Assembly (NCBI RefSeq): GCF_011039075.1
Contig: NZ_JAAKEG010000003.1
Location: forward strand, 1 to 64,000
From: Adlercreutzia sp. ZJ304
GTDB lineage: Bacteria > Actinomycetota > Coriobacteriia > Coriobacteriales > Eggerthellaceae
Length of the DNA: 64,000 nt
Direction of reading: 5' to 3'
Numbering within the stretch: position 1 is the stretch's first letter; the number at the start of each line of letters is the position of its first letter. The notes beneath the pieces were generated by a model that was not told the DNA's origin, ran no database searches, and saw only the letters and a program-made list of their open reading frames with translations. Positions 18,494 through 27,891 of the stretch are shown piece by piece. The position numbers and the translations under genes are program-made.

Positions 18494-19006
18494 TTGCGCA
18501 GAGCCGCTTCGCGTCACTCTAGGTCGCTCCAAGCCCGCTTCGCGTCTTTCGCGGGGCTATACCAAACACCAGATCAAGCCACTCGTATAATTGATTCCAT
18601 TAACCACGCTAAAGAATTCGGAAGTGCCTTGCTTGCAAAACGCGTTTTCGTAGTCATATTTTGGATAGCTGTAGTGGCAATTCCAGTTATAAGCACGCTT
18701 GTTGCCATCTCTCAGTTTCCTCCCGGCATTGATATTCCAATGCATTGGAACGCTCATGGTCAAGTAGACAGATCTGGCTCACCTTGGGAAATGTTTCCTA
18801 TCTCGTTCATCATGTCCGCTTGCAATATCCTGCTGGCTCTCAGCTATGCATTCAGCGATAAGCTTTACGATCTCGGCCTTGTGCACGGAATCAGCCGGAA
18901 AGCGACACGACCAATCCTTTGCGGAACGGCGGTATTCCTGCTTTTAGTGTGGCTTGGGATTCTGGTTTTCTGGATGCAGCAGATCAGTCAAACGACGTTA
19001 ATGTAA
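18494..19006 (+). CDS. DUF1648/SdpI-like membrane protein, possibly 5'-truncated
   Basis: The frame gives up to 170 residues. From about residue 50 it has a transmembrane helix, then FPPGIDIPMHWNAHGQVDRSGSPWEMFPI, the IP-x-HWN-x-G-x-D pattern of the DUF1648/SdpI family; two more helices follow. SdpI relatives confer immunity to, or sense, membrane-active peptides. The first 40 or so residues (RRAASRHSRSLQARF) come from GC-rich, hairpin-prone sequence and may not be native. A TTG at 18629, with GGAAG before it, is a plausible real start. It converges on the mocR gene, with stop codons adjacent. Confidence 0.55.
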   Translation: MRRAASRHSRSLQARFASFAGLYQTPDQATRIIDSINHAKEFGSALLAKRVFVVIFWIAVVAIPVISTLVAISQFPPGIDIPMHWNAHGQVDRSGSPWEMFPISFIMSACNILLALSYAFSDKLYDLGLVHGISRKATRPILCGTAVFLLLVWLGILVFWMQQISQTTLM

Positions 19007-20392
19007 TCAAAACCAAGCGCGGGATAGCGCCTTAATACCGGGTTCAATATCTTCTTCGGGAATGGCGGAGAACCCTATAAGTATGCAACTGCGCATTGTT
19101 GAATGATCGAGCATGCAATACTTTTGCGTGTTATACACCCTTACATTCTCTTTCATTGCCAACTCTATCAGCTCTTCCGGCGTTCTGCCGTCCAGTACAT
19201 CTATAAGCACGTGAAGTCCGGTGCCGTTCTCGCGCACCGCAATTCGCTGCCCCATACAGCGCCAAAGCGAATCAAGCAGCGTTTCGTATTTTCTCTTGTT
19301 TAGCGATTGTATGCGGCGAAGGTGCCTATCCCACTGCCCACTATGCATGAATCGCGCGAGAGTTTCCTGCATAAGCCACGGAACAGCAGAATAAGAGTTT
19401 CCGAATTCATCTTCCCATTTCTTTAACAACTCTAACGGCAGTACCAGATAATTCATGCGAAGTGTTGGTGAAAGCGTCTTTGAAAACGTACCCATATAAA
19501 TAACGCGCCCTTGATGGTCTAGCGATGCAAACGGCGGAGCTGGTCTTTCGCGATATCGAAATTCACGACAGTAATCGTCCTCTAGGATATATGCATCATT
19601 TTCTAGCGCCCATTGCACCATCTTATTGCGCACATCAAGGGGCATGGCTTGACATGTAGGAAACTGACTAGAGGGAGTAACGTAAGCAAGTTTTGCACCA
19701 CTTTGCATAACATCTGAAAGAAATGTTGTCGTGCCATTATCAACGCGGCATGGTTTCACTTCAAATCCGCTACGTTGAAAAGCCTTGCGCGTTCCGTCGT
19801 ATCCGGGGTCTTCCATCAGCACCGTGTCGTGTTTGCGATCGAAAAGCGCCATCAGGTTCTGCACGCTGGGCTGAGTGCCGCCCTGTATTATCACTTGTTC
19901 GGGTATGCAATGGATATCGCGCGACGAATTAAGCCGAAACGCAATCTCGCGCCGCAAAGTTATTTCACCTAGTGGGTCTGTGTATTCATTTATTATTTGC
20001 TTTTCTATACTCATTAGCACATCATCTGTGAAGCTGCGCCAAGCTGAAGTGGGAAACGTGCCCTTTTGCAAATTGCCGTATGTAAAATCGTAAGCGTAGC
20101 ATTTCTTTTCGGGGGTTTGATTGTCAGATGTATCCGATTTCGGAGTAGCGTGCAGTATAGAGGCATCTTGAACAATGTAACCTGAACCGCGCCGGCTGAT
20201 AGCATATCCTTCTTGAACCAGCATGCGATAAGCGCTTTCAACCGTATTGCGCGAACAATCTATTTGTGTAGCCAGTCCGCGAATCGAGGGTAACTTTTGC
20301 CCGGCGGAGATTGCATTATTTTCGATTACCGTGCGAAAATGGTCGAAAATTTGCATGTATAAAGGGGCTGTCGAATTTTCATCAAACTGCAT
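19007..20392 (-). CDS. MocR-type regulator (GntR HTH plus PLP aminotransferase fold)
   Basis: 461 residues. The N-terminal 70 are a GntR-type winged helix (LYMQIFDHFRTVIENNAISAGQKLPSIRGLA, then SRNTVESAYRMLVQEGYAI). The remainder is a fold-type I aminotransferase domain with EDDYCREFRYR near residue 260 and the PLP lysine in MGTFSKTLSPTLR. Such regulators bind PLP or an amine and often control vitamin B6 or amino-compound genes, acting on promoters next to themselves. The target is unknown; the divergent spacer to napG is the nearest candidate. Confidence 0.88.
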   Translation of the reverse strand: MQFDENSTAPLYMQIFDHFRTVIENNAISAGQKLPSIRGLATQIDCSRNTVESAYRMLVQEGYAISRRGSGYIVQDASILHATPKSDTSDNQTPEKKCYAYDFTYGNLQKGTFPTSAWRSFTDDVLMSIEKQIINEYTDPLGEITLRREIAFRLNSSRDIHCIPEQVIIQGGTQPSVQNLMALFDRKHDTVLMEDPGYDGTRKAFQRSGFEVKPCRVDNGTTTFLSDVMQSGAKLAYVTPSSQFPTCQAMPLDVRNKMVQWALENDAYILEDDYCREFRYRERPAPPFASLDHQGRVIYMGTFSKTLSPTLRMNYLVLPLELLKKWEDEFGNSYSAVPWLMQETLARFMHSGQWDRHLRRIQSLNKRKYETLLDSLWRCMGQRIAVRENGTGLHVLIDVLDGRTPEELIELAMKENVRVYNTQKYCMLDHSTMRSCILIGFSAIPEEDIEPGIKALSRAWF

Positions 20393-20699
20393 CTAGTACC
20401 CTTTCGAGTTATCGGGAAGCGCTAGTTGAGCAATAGTAGCGCTGGTTGAGCGCCCGCAGTAAAACTGTCATGGAAGACGGTCAATTGTCCTCCGGAAACT
20501 TTAATCGCTCTGTATGAAACTGTCCCCATAACTTACAAGAAAAGCATCCCTTTAGATTATAGCCAGTATTCCCTACCATCATAGTATGAAAATGGTCTAA
20601 TTATGCGAACACGCATCCACTTGACCATAGCTAATTTAAGGAACGGGTGCAACGTTTGCCCGAGCCTTATTCAAAGGAGAGGAAAAGAGAGGGGAAGTT
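20393..20699. promoter_or_regulatory. Divergent spacer between mocR and napG
   Basis: This 307-nt gene-free region must hold promoters for both directions. AAACTGTC occurs twice in the same orientation (20462-20469 and 20517-20524); MocR proteins often bind direct repeats, so these are candidate sites. TTGAC-CATA-GCTAA near 20620 only loosely resembles an FNR/CRP half-site pair. Nothing here is certain. Confidence 0.3.
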
Positions 20700-21278
20700 T
20701 TGAAGCTAGGTGGCGTAGCCGCCATATGTGCTGCTGGTATTGTTTCCGTAACGGCTGCTTTTAGTGCCGTGAATGCAGAAGCTAAGGCTTTGCATCCGCC
20801 GGGAGCATTGCCTGAAGGCGGGTTTAACTCTCTTTGTATCAAATGCGGAAAGTGTATTGAAGCTTGCCCGTACAAGGCTATTCATGCGGCATCGTTCGAA
20901 TACGGGTCCAGCGTTGGACAACCTGTCATTAATGCGCGTGAACAAGCGTGCCGTCTTTGCGAAGATTTCCCATGTATAGAGGCGTGTCCAACTGGAGCTC
21001 TTTCGCCTGTGGGAGGAAGGCAAGATGTACGCATGGGGCGCGCCGTAATAGACGAGCAGACATGTCTTTCTTTCAAGGGAATGCGCTGTGAGGTCTGCTA
21101 TCGCGCATGTCCGCTAATCGATGTGGCAATTAGCATCGACTATGGTGCGCGCGAAGGCGATGACATACATGCGCTGTTCCGACCAGTCATTCAAGATGCT
21201 TGTGTTGGATGTGGGCTATGTGTTGAGCGGTGTGTTGTTAGTGACCCTGCGCCGGCAATAACAATAGATCCGAATTAG
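20700..21278 (+). CDS. napG: NapG-like periplasmic ferredoxin
   Basis: About 192 residues. A hydrophobic N-terminal export segment (GGVAAICAAGIVSVTAAFSA) precedes four cysteine groups: CIKCGKCIEACPYKA, CRLCEDFPCIEACPTGA, CEVCYRACP and CVGCGLCVERC, enough for four [4Fe-4S] clusters. This is the NapG/MauM pattern. NapG passes electrons from the membrane protein NapH toward periplasmic nitrate reductase. I use the TTG at 20700, which has GAGGGG 7 nt upstream. The usual twin-arginine motif is not visible at this start. It is first of the nap operon. Confidence 0.85.
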   Translation: MKLGGVAAICAAGIVSVTAAFSAVNAEAKALHPPGALPEGGFNSLCIKCGKCIEACPYKAIHAASFEYGSSVGQPVINAREQACRLCEDFPCIEACPTGALSPVGGRQDVRMGRAVIDEQTCLSFKGMRCEVCYRACPLIDVAISIDYGAREGDDIHALFRPVIQDACVGCGLCVERCVVSDPAPAITIDPN

Positions 21279-21423
21279 CCGACTAGTCTGCAAAGCAGGT
21301 AAGGGTCGGCAGGGCAAAGAGCGAAGGGCAAGTGGTACTGAAAGGCGCAAATAGCATTATAAGAGGAACCATAAGCACTACCAATGAGGGAGAGCAAGAG
21401 GGAAGGCGATCAAGGGGGCAATA

Positions 21424-23970
21424 ATGGAGATCTCACGCAGGGCATTCGTTAAAACGACAGCGGTTGCGCTAGCGAGTGCAGCGGCTGCGGGAACCATGTC
21501 GGCACTAGTGGGCTGTTCGGCACCGTCTGGAAGTGGAACAGGTCAAACGACAGTGGCTGGCGCTACGCGTACCGTGGGCGTTTGCCGTTTCTGCGGCTGC
21601 GGTTGCGGCGTAATTGTAGAGTCAAAGGACGGAAAGATCGTTGCTGTTACAGGCGATCCCGACAATCAATCGAATAGGGGACTGAATTGCGTTAAAGGCT
21701 ATTATCTAGCCAGCGTTTTATACGGCGAAGATCGTTTGACCGAGCCGCTAATTCGCGATGACAAGAGCACCAAGGGCACCGATGGGGGTCTTCGCAAGGC
21801 TACTTGGGATGAAGCTCTCGAACTGGTTTCCAGCAAACTAAAAGAGACATGGAAAAAAGATAAGAGCCGCCTTGCGTTCTGGGGAAGTGGACAGCAGCCC
21901 ATTGTTGAGGGTTACTGTACTGCGAAATTCTGGAAGGCAGGTCTGCTTTCCAACAACATTGATCCTAACGCTCGTCTTTGTATGGCTAGTGCCGTTGTTG
22001 GCTTTATGAATATTTTCCAAACTGACGAGCCTGCTGGTTCTTATACCGACATTGACGAGACTGATACCTTTGTTACATGGGGCGCAAATATGGCAGAGGC
22101 GCACCCCATGTTATATTCACGCTTAACTGCACGAAAGATTAACGGAACCGGCGTTAAGCACTACGATCTAACTACGCTGAAGACGCGCACTTCTGCTAGT
22201 GCCGATAAGGTGCTTATGTTCAAGCCGGGTTCCGATTTGGCAATTGCTAATGCCATTGCCAACTATCTTGTGCAAAACAATCTATACGATCAGGCTTTTG
22301 TAACCGATCATTTACAGTTCAAGCAGGGTACCGAAAATATCGGAAACGCTTTTGAAGATGGCTACGATGCAAGCGATGTTGGTAAGTCGGTAGATGCTGT
22401 TCAAAGCATTAGCTTCGAAGAGTACGCTGCACGCCTTGCGCCTTACACGTTGGAATATGCCGAGCAAATTTCGGGTGTACCAGCTGCTGATATCAAAGAA
22501 TTGGCAGAGGTATTTGCAGACAAGAGTCGCAAGGTGCTCTCGCTGTGGACTATGGGCGTGAATCAGCACAACCGCGGTACATGGATGAATCATTGTATCT
22601 ACAACATTCACTTACTGACCGGGCGCTATGCGAAACCCGGTGACGGTGCATTTTCACTGACCGGTCAACCTACCGCTTGTGGTACAGCGCGTGAAGTTGG
22701 CACGTTTAGCCACCGCCTTCCAGCCGACCTGCTGGTAGCGCAAGAGCCGCATCGTCGCTACACAGAGGCTATCTGGAATCTTCCCGAGGGATATTTGGAT
22801 GCCATCCAGAAGCCCGGCATGCATACCGTGAAAATCTTCCGCGAAATGTCGAAGGGCAACATTGACTTTTTATGGACAGCGCACAACAACTGGGCTGTTT
22901 CCATGCCAAACTTAACGCGCTTCCTTGGCAGGGGCGACAAAAAGGGCATCAACGATACTTTCATTGTGGTAAGTGAGGTTTATCCGACGCTTTCAACGCA
23001 GTATGCCGACGTTGTACTTCCGGCTGCCATGTGGGTCGAGCGCGAAGGGCAGTTCGGAAATGCAGAGCGTCGTACAGCGGTGTTTGAGAAGGCGGTCGAT
23101 CCGCCGGGCAATGCCAAGTGGGATCTCTGGATGCTTATGGAAATTGCTGCGCGTACACTTGATGGCGAAAAAATTGGCAGCAAGGGCGCTTTTGAGGCGC
23201 TGTTCGGTGATTGGTACGATACCGAGACGCACGATTTCAAGGGTGACCAGCGCGAAGTGTCTCGTAACATTTGGGAGGAATATCGCACATTCTCAAATCC
23301 CGATCTAAACGAAAAAGCTGCGCTTATCAATAAGGAAGCCAAGCTGAAAATGGAGAACAAGCAGCTTGCGCCCTATGATGCCTACATCGACGACCATGGC
23401 TTAACGTGGCCCGTTCGTGAAGTGGACGGCAAGTGGCTTGCCACAAAGTGGCGTTTCTGCGACGGCAAGCAGGAGGACGGCTTCGATGAAATAGGCATCC
23501 AACAGTATGGCAAGCAAGACTTAGCGGGCGGTGTCAGCTTCTACAAGAGTGGAAACGCTCGCCCGTCTGTAGTGTTCCGTCCCTACGAGCCGCCGGCTGA
23601 AATGCCTAGCGCTGAATACCCGTTTGTCTTCTGCACCGGTCGCTTGCTTGAGCATTGGCATACGGGCTCAATGTCGCGCCGCATAGCCGAACTTGATCGT
23701 GCACTTCCCGAAGCGTTGCTCGACATGAATCCTGAGGATTGCGCCGAGCTGGGCTTAAAGGATGGCGACATGGTTCGTTTAAGTTCGCGCTATGGCGAGT
23801 GCGAGATAAAGGTATCGACGGCAGGGCGTACAAGTCCGCCACACGGTCTTGTGTTCGCGCCGTTCTTTGCAGAAGAAGCTCTTATCAATTTGGTGGTGCA
23901 GGATGTTTACTGCCCGCTTTCAAAAGAGCCAGATTATAAGAAGACATGCGTTGCTATCGAGAAGCTGTAG
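21424..23970 (+). CDS. napA: Periplasmic nitrate reductase, molybdopterin subunit
   Basis: 848 residues. A Tat signal with SRRAFVK is followed by an Ala-rich stretch ending in VGC. The [4Fe-4S] site is CRFCGCGCGV with the distal Cys in GLNCVKGYYLASVLYG. The molybdenum-ligand Cys lies in LCMASAVVGFM. The C-terminal molybdopterin dinucleotide domain includes FCTGRLLEHWHTGSMSRR. All agree with NapA, which reduces nitrate to nitrite outside the cytoplasm. Partner genes (napG, B, D and H) surround it. GC-rich NapA relatives can be assimilatory, but the nap context argues for the respiratory type. Confidence 0.93.
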   Translation: MEISRRAFVKTTAVALASAAAAGTMSALVGCSAPSGSGTGQTTVAGATRTVGVCRFCGCGCGVIVESKDGKIVAVTGDPDNQSNRGLNCVKGYYLASVLYGEDRLTEPLIRDDKSTKGTDGGLRKATWDEALELVSSKLKETWKKDKSRLAFWGSGQQPIVEGYCTAKFWKAGLLSNNIDPNARLCMASAVVGFMNIFQTDEPAGSYTDIDETDTFVTWGANMAEAHPMLYSRLTARKINGTGVKHYDLTTLKTRTSASADKVLMFKPGSDLAIANAIANYLVQNNLYDQAFVTDHLQFKQGTENIGNAFEDGYDASDVGKSVDAVQSISFEEYAARLAPYTLEYAEQISGVPAADIKELAEVFADKSRKVLSLWTMGVNQHNRGTWMNHCIYNIHLLTGRYAKPGDGAFSLTGQPTACGTAREVGTFSHRLPADLLVAQEPHRRYTEAIWNLPEGYLDAIQKPGMHTVKIFREMSKGNIDFLWTAHNNWAVSMPNLTRFLGRGDKKGINDTFIVVSEVYPTLSTQYADVVLPAAMWVEREGQFGNAERRTAVFEKAVDPPGNAKWDLWMLMEIAARTLDGEKIGSKGAFEALFGDWYDTETHDFKGDQREVSRNIWEEYRTFSNPDLNEKAALINKEAKLKMENKQLAPYDAYIDDHGLTWPVREVDGKWLATKWRFCDGKQEDGFDEIGIQQYGKQDLAGGVSFYKSGNARPSVVFRPYEPPAEMPSAEYPFVFCTGRLLEHWHTGSMSRRIAELDRALPEALLDMNPEDCAELGLKDGDMVRLSSRYGECEIKVSTAGRTSPPHGLVFAPFFAEEALINLVVQDVYCPLSKEPDYKKTCVAIEKL

Positions 23971-23999
23971 AGCCGATAAGCCGATAAGGGGTAAGGGAA

Positions 24000-24320
24000 A
24001 TGAAGAAGAAAACTATTATCGCGGCGCTTCTGGCAGCAGTTATGTCGGTAAGTGTCGTAGCGGGATGCTCTAGTGGCACACAAAGCGCTGCTAGCGTGTT
24101 AGATGGTCAACCAGCACCTATGCCTGCGAACCATAACGGGCGCTACACAGATCTTGGACCTGATGGCTGCTATGGCTGTCATGGCGCAAACGAGAAAGCG
24201 AATCCGCAGCTTGTTGGCGCTGTCATAGTTCCTGAAGACCACTATTCTCGGGGAATGTACGCAACTATGAAAATTGATGCCGGCTACAACCAATGCATCA
24301 CATGTCACCCGCAAGGCTAG
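24000..24320 (+). CDS. napB: NapB-like dihaem cytochrome c lipoprotein
   Basis: 106 residues. A lipoprotein signal ends in VVAGCSSG. The mature part has two CxxCH haem sites, CYGCHGANEKANPQL and QCITCHPQG, with PEDHYSRG between them, as in NapB. NapB feeds electrons to NapA. This version is shorter than proteobacterial NapB and is membrane-tethered by lipid, which suits a monoderm cell that has no periplasm proper. It follows napA by 29 nt. Confidence 0.85.
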   Translation: MKKKTIIAALLAAVMSVSVVAGCSSGTQSAASVLDGQPAPMPANHNGRYTDLGPDGCYGCHGANEKANPQLVGAVIVPEDHYSRGMYATMKIDAGYNQCITCHPQG

Positions 24321-24367
24321 CAGTTTTAGCGACCAAGATACAACGATATGTGAAATGAGGGGCTGAC

Positions 24368-24622
24368 ATGGTGATCTCATCGCTTGTGATTGAGACTGAA
24401 CCTAAGAAGACGCGTAGTGTGGAACATGCACTTTCTGCCATGAATGGCGTGGAGGTGCATGAAACACAAGGCGAAAAGCTGATAGTTACGATCGAGGCTG
24501 ACAGTTCTAACGCATCGCATGAAATCGCAAGTTCATTCATTGGGGTTGATGGTGTAACTGGCATCAGCTTGGTGTACTTGAATTGCGAAGACGAAGCATT
24601 GGGTGCGCAGGAAAGCGTCTAG
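24368..24622 (+). CDS. napD: NapD-like maturation chaperone
   Basis: 84 residues. MVISSLVIETEPKKTRSVEHALSAMNGVEVHETQGEKLIVTIEA gives the ferredoxin-like fold pattern of NapD. It includes the late G-V-x-S-x-x-LVY-like strand (VTGISLVYLNCED). NapD binds the NapA Tat signal in the cytoplasm until the cofactor is inserted. Length and position in the nap operon agree. Confidence 0.85.
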   Translation: MVISSLVIETEPKKTRSVEHALSAMNGVEVHETQGEKLIVTIEADSSNASHEIASSFIGVDGVTGISLVYLNCEDEALGAQESV

Positions 24623-24644
24623 TGCGCGAAGGAGTAGGCTAAGA

Positions 24645-25625
24645 GTGGCAGAGCAAGAACAATCAAAGGTCGGCAAAAAGGCGAAAGCTAAGTGGACTAT
24701 CGCACGTAGATGCGTGCAAGTTGCTATGCTTGTCGTATTTTGTCTACCGTTACTCATAGCTGGGTGGAGCCTTTTTGGTGGTTCCATAGGTGAAGATGTT
24801 GCGGTTTCAACCCCTGCTCAAGGCATCTTTTTTGGAAGTCTTGCCGCATCGGAGATTGCTGGCATATCTATACTTGACCCATTTGCTACCTTGCAAGCAG
24901 CATTGGCTGCAAAAACGTTTTCATTGGGCATGCTGTTAGGCATTCTGCCTGTGCTAATCGTTTATGGCGTAGTGCGTGGTCGCGCATTTTGTGGCTGGGT
25001 GTGTCCTGTAAATCTTCTTTGCGAAGGCGTTGACTGGCTTCGCAACAAACTTGGTATCAGCGTTTCTGAGCACGTAATTCCGCGGCAAGCGAAGATATAT
25101 GTTGCTTTGGGCATTTTGGTACTTTCTGCCATATTTGCATTCCCTGTGTTTGAGGCGTTTTCGCCCATTGCGGCAATCAACAGAGGGCTTCTATTTGGCT
25201 CACTTGCCGGAAGCTTTACGCTGATAGCCATCGTTATAGCTGAACTTTTCTGGGCTAAGCGTGTGTGGTGTCGTGCTATATGCCCTGTTGGAGGTCTTTA
25301 TCAAGTTATCGGTAAAGTGGGGCTTGTAAACGTGCGTATCGATCATGAGAAGTGCATCGATTGCGACGTTTGCAAGAAGGCATGCCTCGCCGATCCCGTA
25401 ATACTTAATCCGGCACTTGAAGGTGTAGATGTTATCGTGCGCGCGGGCGACTGTATGGCATGCGGTGCATGCGTGGATGCATGCCCTACAGGGGCGCTGC
25501 GTATGGGTGTTGGGCGTGCGCGTAAACCGCAAAGCAATCAGAAGGCTAAGTCTGAAGGCAAGGCTTCTGATCTTGCGAACAAAGAGGTTATTGTCGAGAC
25601 GATCGACGCTGCTTCCGTAGGGTGA
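24645..25625 (+). CDS. napH: NapH-like membrane quinol dehydrogenase ferredoxin
   Basis: About 326 residues from a GTG preceded by AAGGAG; an upstream reading from 24603 would overlap napD. It has four or more transmembrane segments. The membrane cysteine motif FCGWVCPVNLLCEG recurs as WCRAICPVGG. Two C-terminal ferredoxin motifs follow, CIDCDVCKKACLADP and CMACGACVDACPTGA. NapH, with NapG, takes electrons from menaquinol. There is no napC in the window, so NapGH is the probable route to NapA. Confidence 0.88.
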   Translation: MAEQEQSKVGKKAKAKWTIARRCVQVAMLVVFCLPLLIAGWSLFGGSIGEDVAVSTPAQGIFFGSLAASEIAGISILDPFATLQAALAAKTFSLGMLLGILPVLIVYGVVRGRAFCGWVCPVNLLCEGVDWLRNKLGISVSEHVIPRQAKIYVALGILVLSAIFAFPVFEAFSPIAAINRGLLFGSLAGSFTLIAIVIAELFWAKRVWCRAICPVGGLYQVIGKVGLVNVRIDHEKCIDCDVCKKACLADPVILNPALEGVDVIVRAGDCMACGACVDACPTGALRMGVGRARKPQSNQKAKSEGKASDLANKEVIVETIDAASVG

Positions 25626-25724
25626 TGTTCTGCGTAGCAGCGTCGGTATGTCTTGATGACAATAGCAAGGAAGGGCTGCGGTTTTCCGCAGTCAGAAAAA
25701 GTGGATGAAAGGAGAGGAGGAAGC

Positions 25725-26966
25725 ATGAGAAAGAGGAAGAAGGCAGGTTTGGCGATTGCATCTATTAGTGCGATCGCATTGGTGGTCGGACTTGCGGCAT
25801 GTGCGCCGCAGGCTAACACGACTGGCTCCTTCGAATCCGAGAACATGCCAGCCGAAGATCAATTCGGTGTCGTTGAAGCGGCGGAATGGGCAGGGCTCTA
25901 CCCCGATCAATACGACACGTACATGAAGAATCTCGAGAATTCGCCGCAGTCTGGGAAGCATAACTACCTAGAGCTGTATCCGGCGCTCAATACCATGTAC
26001 AAAGGCTACGCATTTGCGCTCGGCTACGATGAGGCATCGTCGCATCTCTACACGTTAGAGAGCGTCAAGAACACGCCGCGTACCGTCAAAAAAGAGCAGC
26101 TTGCGAACTGCATTACGTGTAAGACACCGCAGTTCACAGCTCTTGTGAATGCTGATGGCGACGAGGTTTATAAGCAGAAGTTCAACGATTTGATTGGCGA
26201 TTTTACCGAGCCGGTTAGTTGCTACAATTGTCACACAAACGATCCGAAGTCGCTCAGTCTGCCAAATAAGTACTGGACTAACAGTATTGGTAAAGACATC
26301 GACAGGATTCAGATGAGCGCGCAGGTTTGCGGTCAGTGCCACAACGAGTACTACTTCAATCCCGAGACGAAGGCAACGACAAACCCATACAGTGGGCTTG
26401 CGGGCATGACTCCCGACGCTATTCTGAAGTACTACGACGACATGGGCTTTACGGATTGGACACATCCCGAGACAGAAGCCAAGATGATCAAGGTGCAGCA
26501 CCCCGAGTTCGAGACGAACTATGGTGGAAAAATGTCACCGATGGCAAAGCAGGGTTATGCGTGTGCCGATTGCCATATGGGCACATCGGTAGACGACACG
26601 GGGGCTACGTTCACGAACCACAATTGGACGAATCCTACCCAGAACCCCGAGCTAATAGAGTCCAACTGCTCGACATGCCATGATGACATTACTGCTAAGG
26701 TTAGTGCCATTCAAGCGCAGGAAGAAGAGCGCGTGACGGCAATCAGCGAGAAGATTGCGAAATACGTTGGCGAGCTGGCGGCAAAGAAGGGTTCGCTTGA
26801 CGCTGCCACCCTTGAGCGTGCACAGTACATTCAACGTGCGGCACAGTTCTACTGGGATTTTGTGATGGTTGAAAACAGCGAAGGCGCACATAACTCCGAG
26901 CTAACATGGAGCACACTTGACAAGTCCGAGGCGCTCGTAGATGAGGGCCTCGCGCTCCTTGCGTAA
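25725..26966 (+). CDS. nrfA: Ammonia-forming cytochrome c nitrite reductase
   Basis: 413 residues with a strong GGAGAGGAGG site. A lipoprotein-type signal (VVGLAACAP) is followed by five haem sites. The first is the diagnostic CxxCK in NCITCKTPQ, whose lysine ligates the active-site haem. The others are CYNCH, CGQCH, CADCH and CSTCH. Active-site surroundings such as KYWTNSIG and HPEFETNYGG, and QGYACADCHMG, match NrfA. It reduces nitrite to ammonium with six electrons. It is followed by nrfH and shares the island with nap genes, giving a nitrate-to-ammonium route. Confidence 0.95.
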   Translation: MRKRKKAGLAIASISAIALVVGLAACAPQANTTGSFESENMPAEDQFGVVEAAEWAGLYPDQYDTYMKNLENSPQSGKHNYLELYPALNTMYKGYAFALGYDEASSHLYTLESVKNTPRTVKKEQLANCITCKTPQFTALVNADGDEVYKQKFNDLIGDFTEPVSCYNCHTNDPKSLSLPNKYWTNSIGKDIDRIQMSAQVCGQCHNEYYFNPETKATTNPYSGLAGMTPDAILKYYDDMGFTDWTHPETEAKMIKVQHPEFETNYGGKMSPMAKQGYACADCHMGTSVDDTGATFTNHNWTNPTQNPELIESNCSTCHDDITAKVSAIQAQEEERVTAISEKIAKYVGELAAKKGSLDAATLERAQYIQRAAQFYWDFVMVENSEGAHNSELTWSTLDKSEALVDEGLALLA

Positions 26967-27008
26967 GCGAAGCCGAAACGGACATCGATTACAGAAAGGA
27001 GGTAGCAC

Positions 27009-27791
27009 ATGAGCGAGGATAACAAGAAGGTGAACGAAGGCGTAAATGAGACATCGGAAGAGGCTGTGGCTAACACCGTTGTTGTAAATGAAGGTGCAGA
27101 TGCTTCACCAGAGAACAAGACTGAAGCTGCTCCTGCAGCACCGAATTCTAAGGCTGCAAAGCGTCGCAAGCGCGGTATCACGATAGGTGTTATCTGTGCG
27201 ATAGTTATAGTTGCTGGTGCAGGCTTTTGGGTGTGGCACGAGCAACCTAGCTTCTGCAATGCTATATGTCACTCGCCGATGGACCCGGCGCTTGAAACCT
27301 ACGAGGGCAAAAGTGGCGAATCTGGCGTTGACAAATGGGGCAACTCAGTTGAAGACATGGGCACCCTTATGGTAGTTCAACATAAGGAAAGTGCTGACAT
27401 GGTGTGCCTTGATTGCCATGTACCTACCATCGATCAGCAGATGGGTGAGGTGGTGCATTGGGTTGGTGGCACATACGACTACCCGCTTAACGAGTGCTCT
27501 TTGACCGACCTTAACGCATACAGGAAACTGCCGAACGCGGATGAGTTCTGTCTGAACGAAGGCTGCCACAACATGACGCGTGACGATTTAGCGCGCGCCA
27601 CGGGCGGTCAGAAGTATAATCCGCATGTTACTATCGCGGATCACAGACAGCTTGAGTGCAGCGATTGTCACAAGGCTCATCGTCAGTCGGTAATGGCTTG
27701 CACGCGTTGTCACGACGAGGCGAAAGTTCCAGAAGGCTGGCTGTCGGCGGAGCAGTCCGCAGAGATTACCAGCGCGAACTTCAACTCTTAG
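27009..27791 (+). CDS. nrfH: NrfH/NapC-type membrane multihaem cytochrome
   Basis: 260 residues. A soluble, acidic N-terminus of about 55 residues precedes a transmembrane helix (GITIGVICAIVIVAGAGFWVW). Five haem-type motifs follow: CNAICH, CLDCH, CLNEGCH, CSDCH and CTRCH. Two are non-canonical, CX3CH (first) and CX4CH (third); both are plain in the sequence. NrfH oxidises menaquinol and donates to NrfA. Proteobacterial NrfH has four haems and a shorter N-terminus. It is last of its transcript, with a terminator 27 nt after the stop. Confidence 0.88.
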   Translation: MSEDNKKVNEGVNETSEEAVANTVVVNEGADASPENKTEAAPAAPNSKAAKRRKRGITIGVICAIVIVAGAGFWVWHEQPSFCNAICHSPMDPALETYEGKSGESGVDKWGNSVEDMGTLMVVQHKESADMVCLDCHVPTIDQQMGEVVHWVGGTYDYPLNECSLTDLNAYRKLPNADEFCLNEGCHNMTRDDLARATGGQKYNPHVTIADHRQLECSDCHKAHRQSVMACTRCHDEAKVPEGWLSAEQSAEITSANFNS

Positions 27792-27817
27792 TACGGAAGC
27801 TATTTTTAGCTTATTTG

Positions 27818-27850
27818 AAAAGGCGGCATCATTTTAGATGTCGCCTTTTT
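27818..27850 (+). terminator. Terminator after nrfH
   Basis: AAAAGGCGGCATC and GATGTCGCCTTTTT form a 13-bp stem (one G-U pair) around a 6-nt loop, followed by T residues. It separates the nap-nrf transcript from the ccm operon. Confidence 0.85.
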
Positions 27851-27869
27851 AGTGGTTTGTCGGGCTTGG

Positions 27870-27891
27870 CGAAATTGTCATGCAAATTTCG
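27870..27891. promoter_or_regulatory. Palindromic operator candidate before ccm genes
   Basis: CGAAATT-GTCATGCA-AATTTCG is a perfect 7-bp inverted repeat with an 8-nt centre, between the nrfH terminator and ccmE. Its size suits a dimeric repressor or activator site. The regulator is unknown. Confidence 0.4.

Noticed and set aside
20615-20640. FNR box upstream of napG
   Set aside because: TTGAC-CATA-GCTAA matches too few positions of TTGAT-N4-ATCAA to call.
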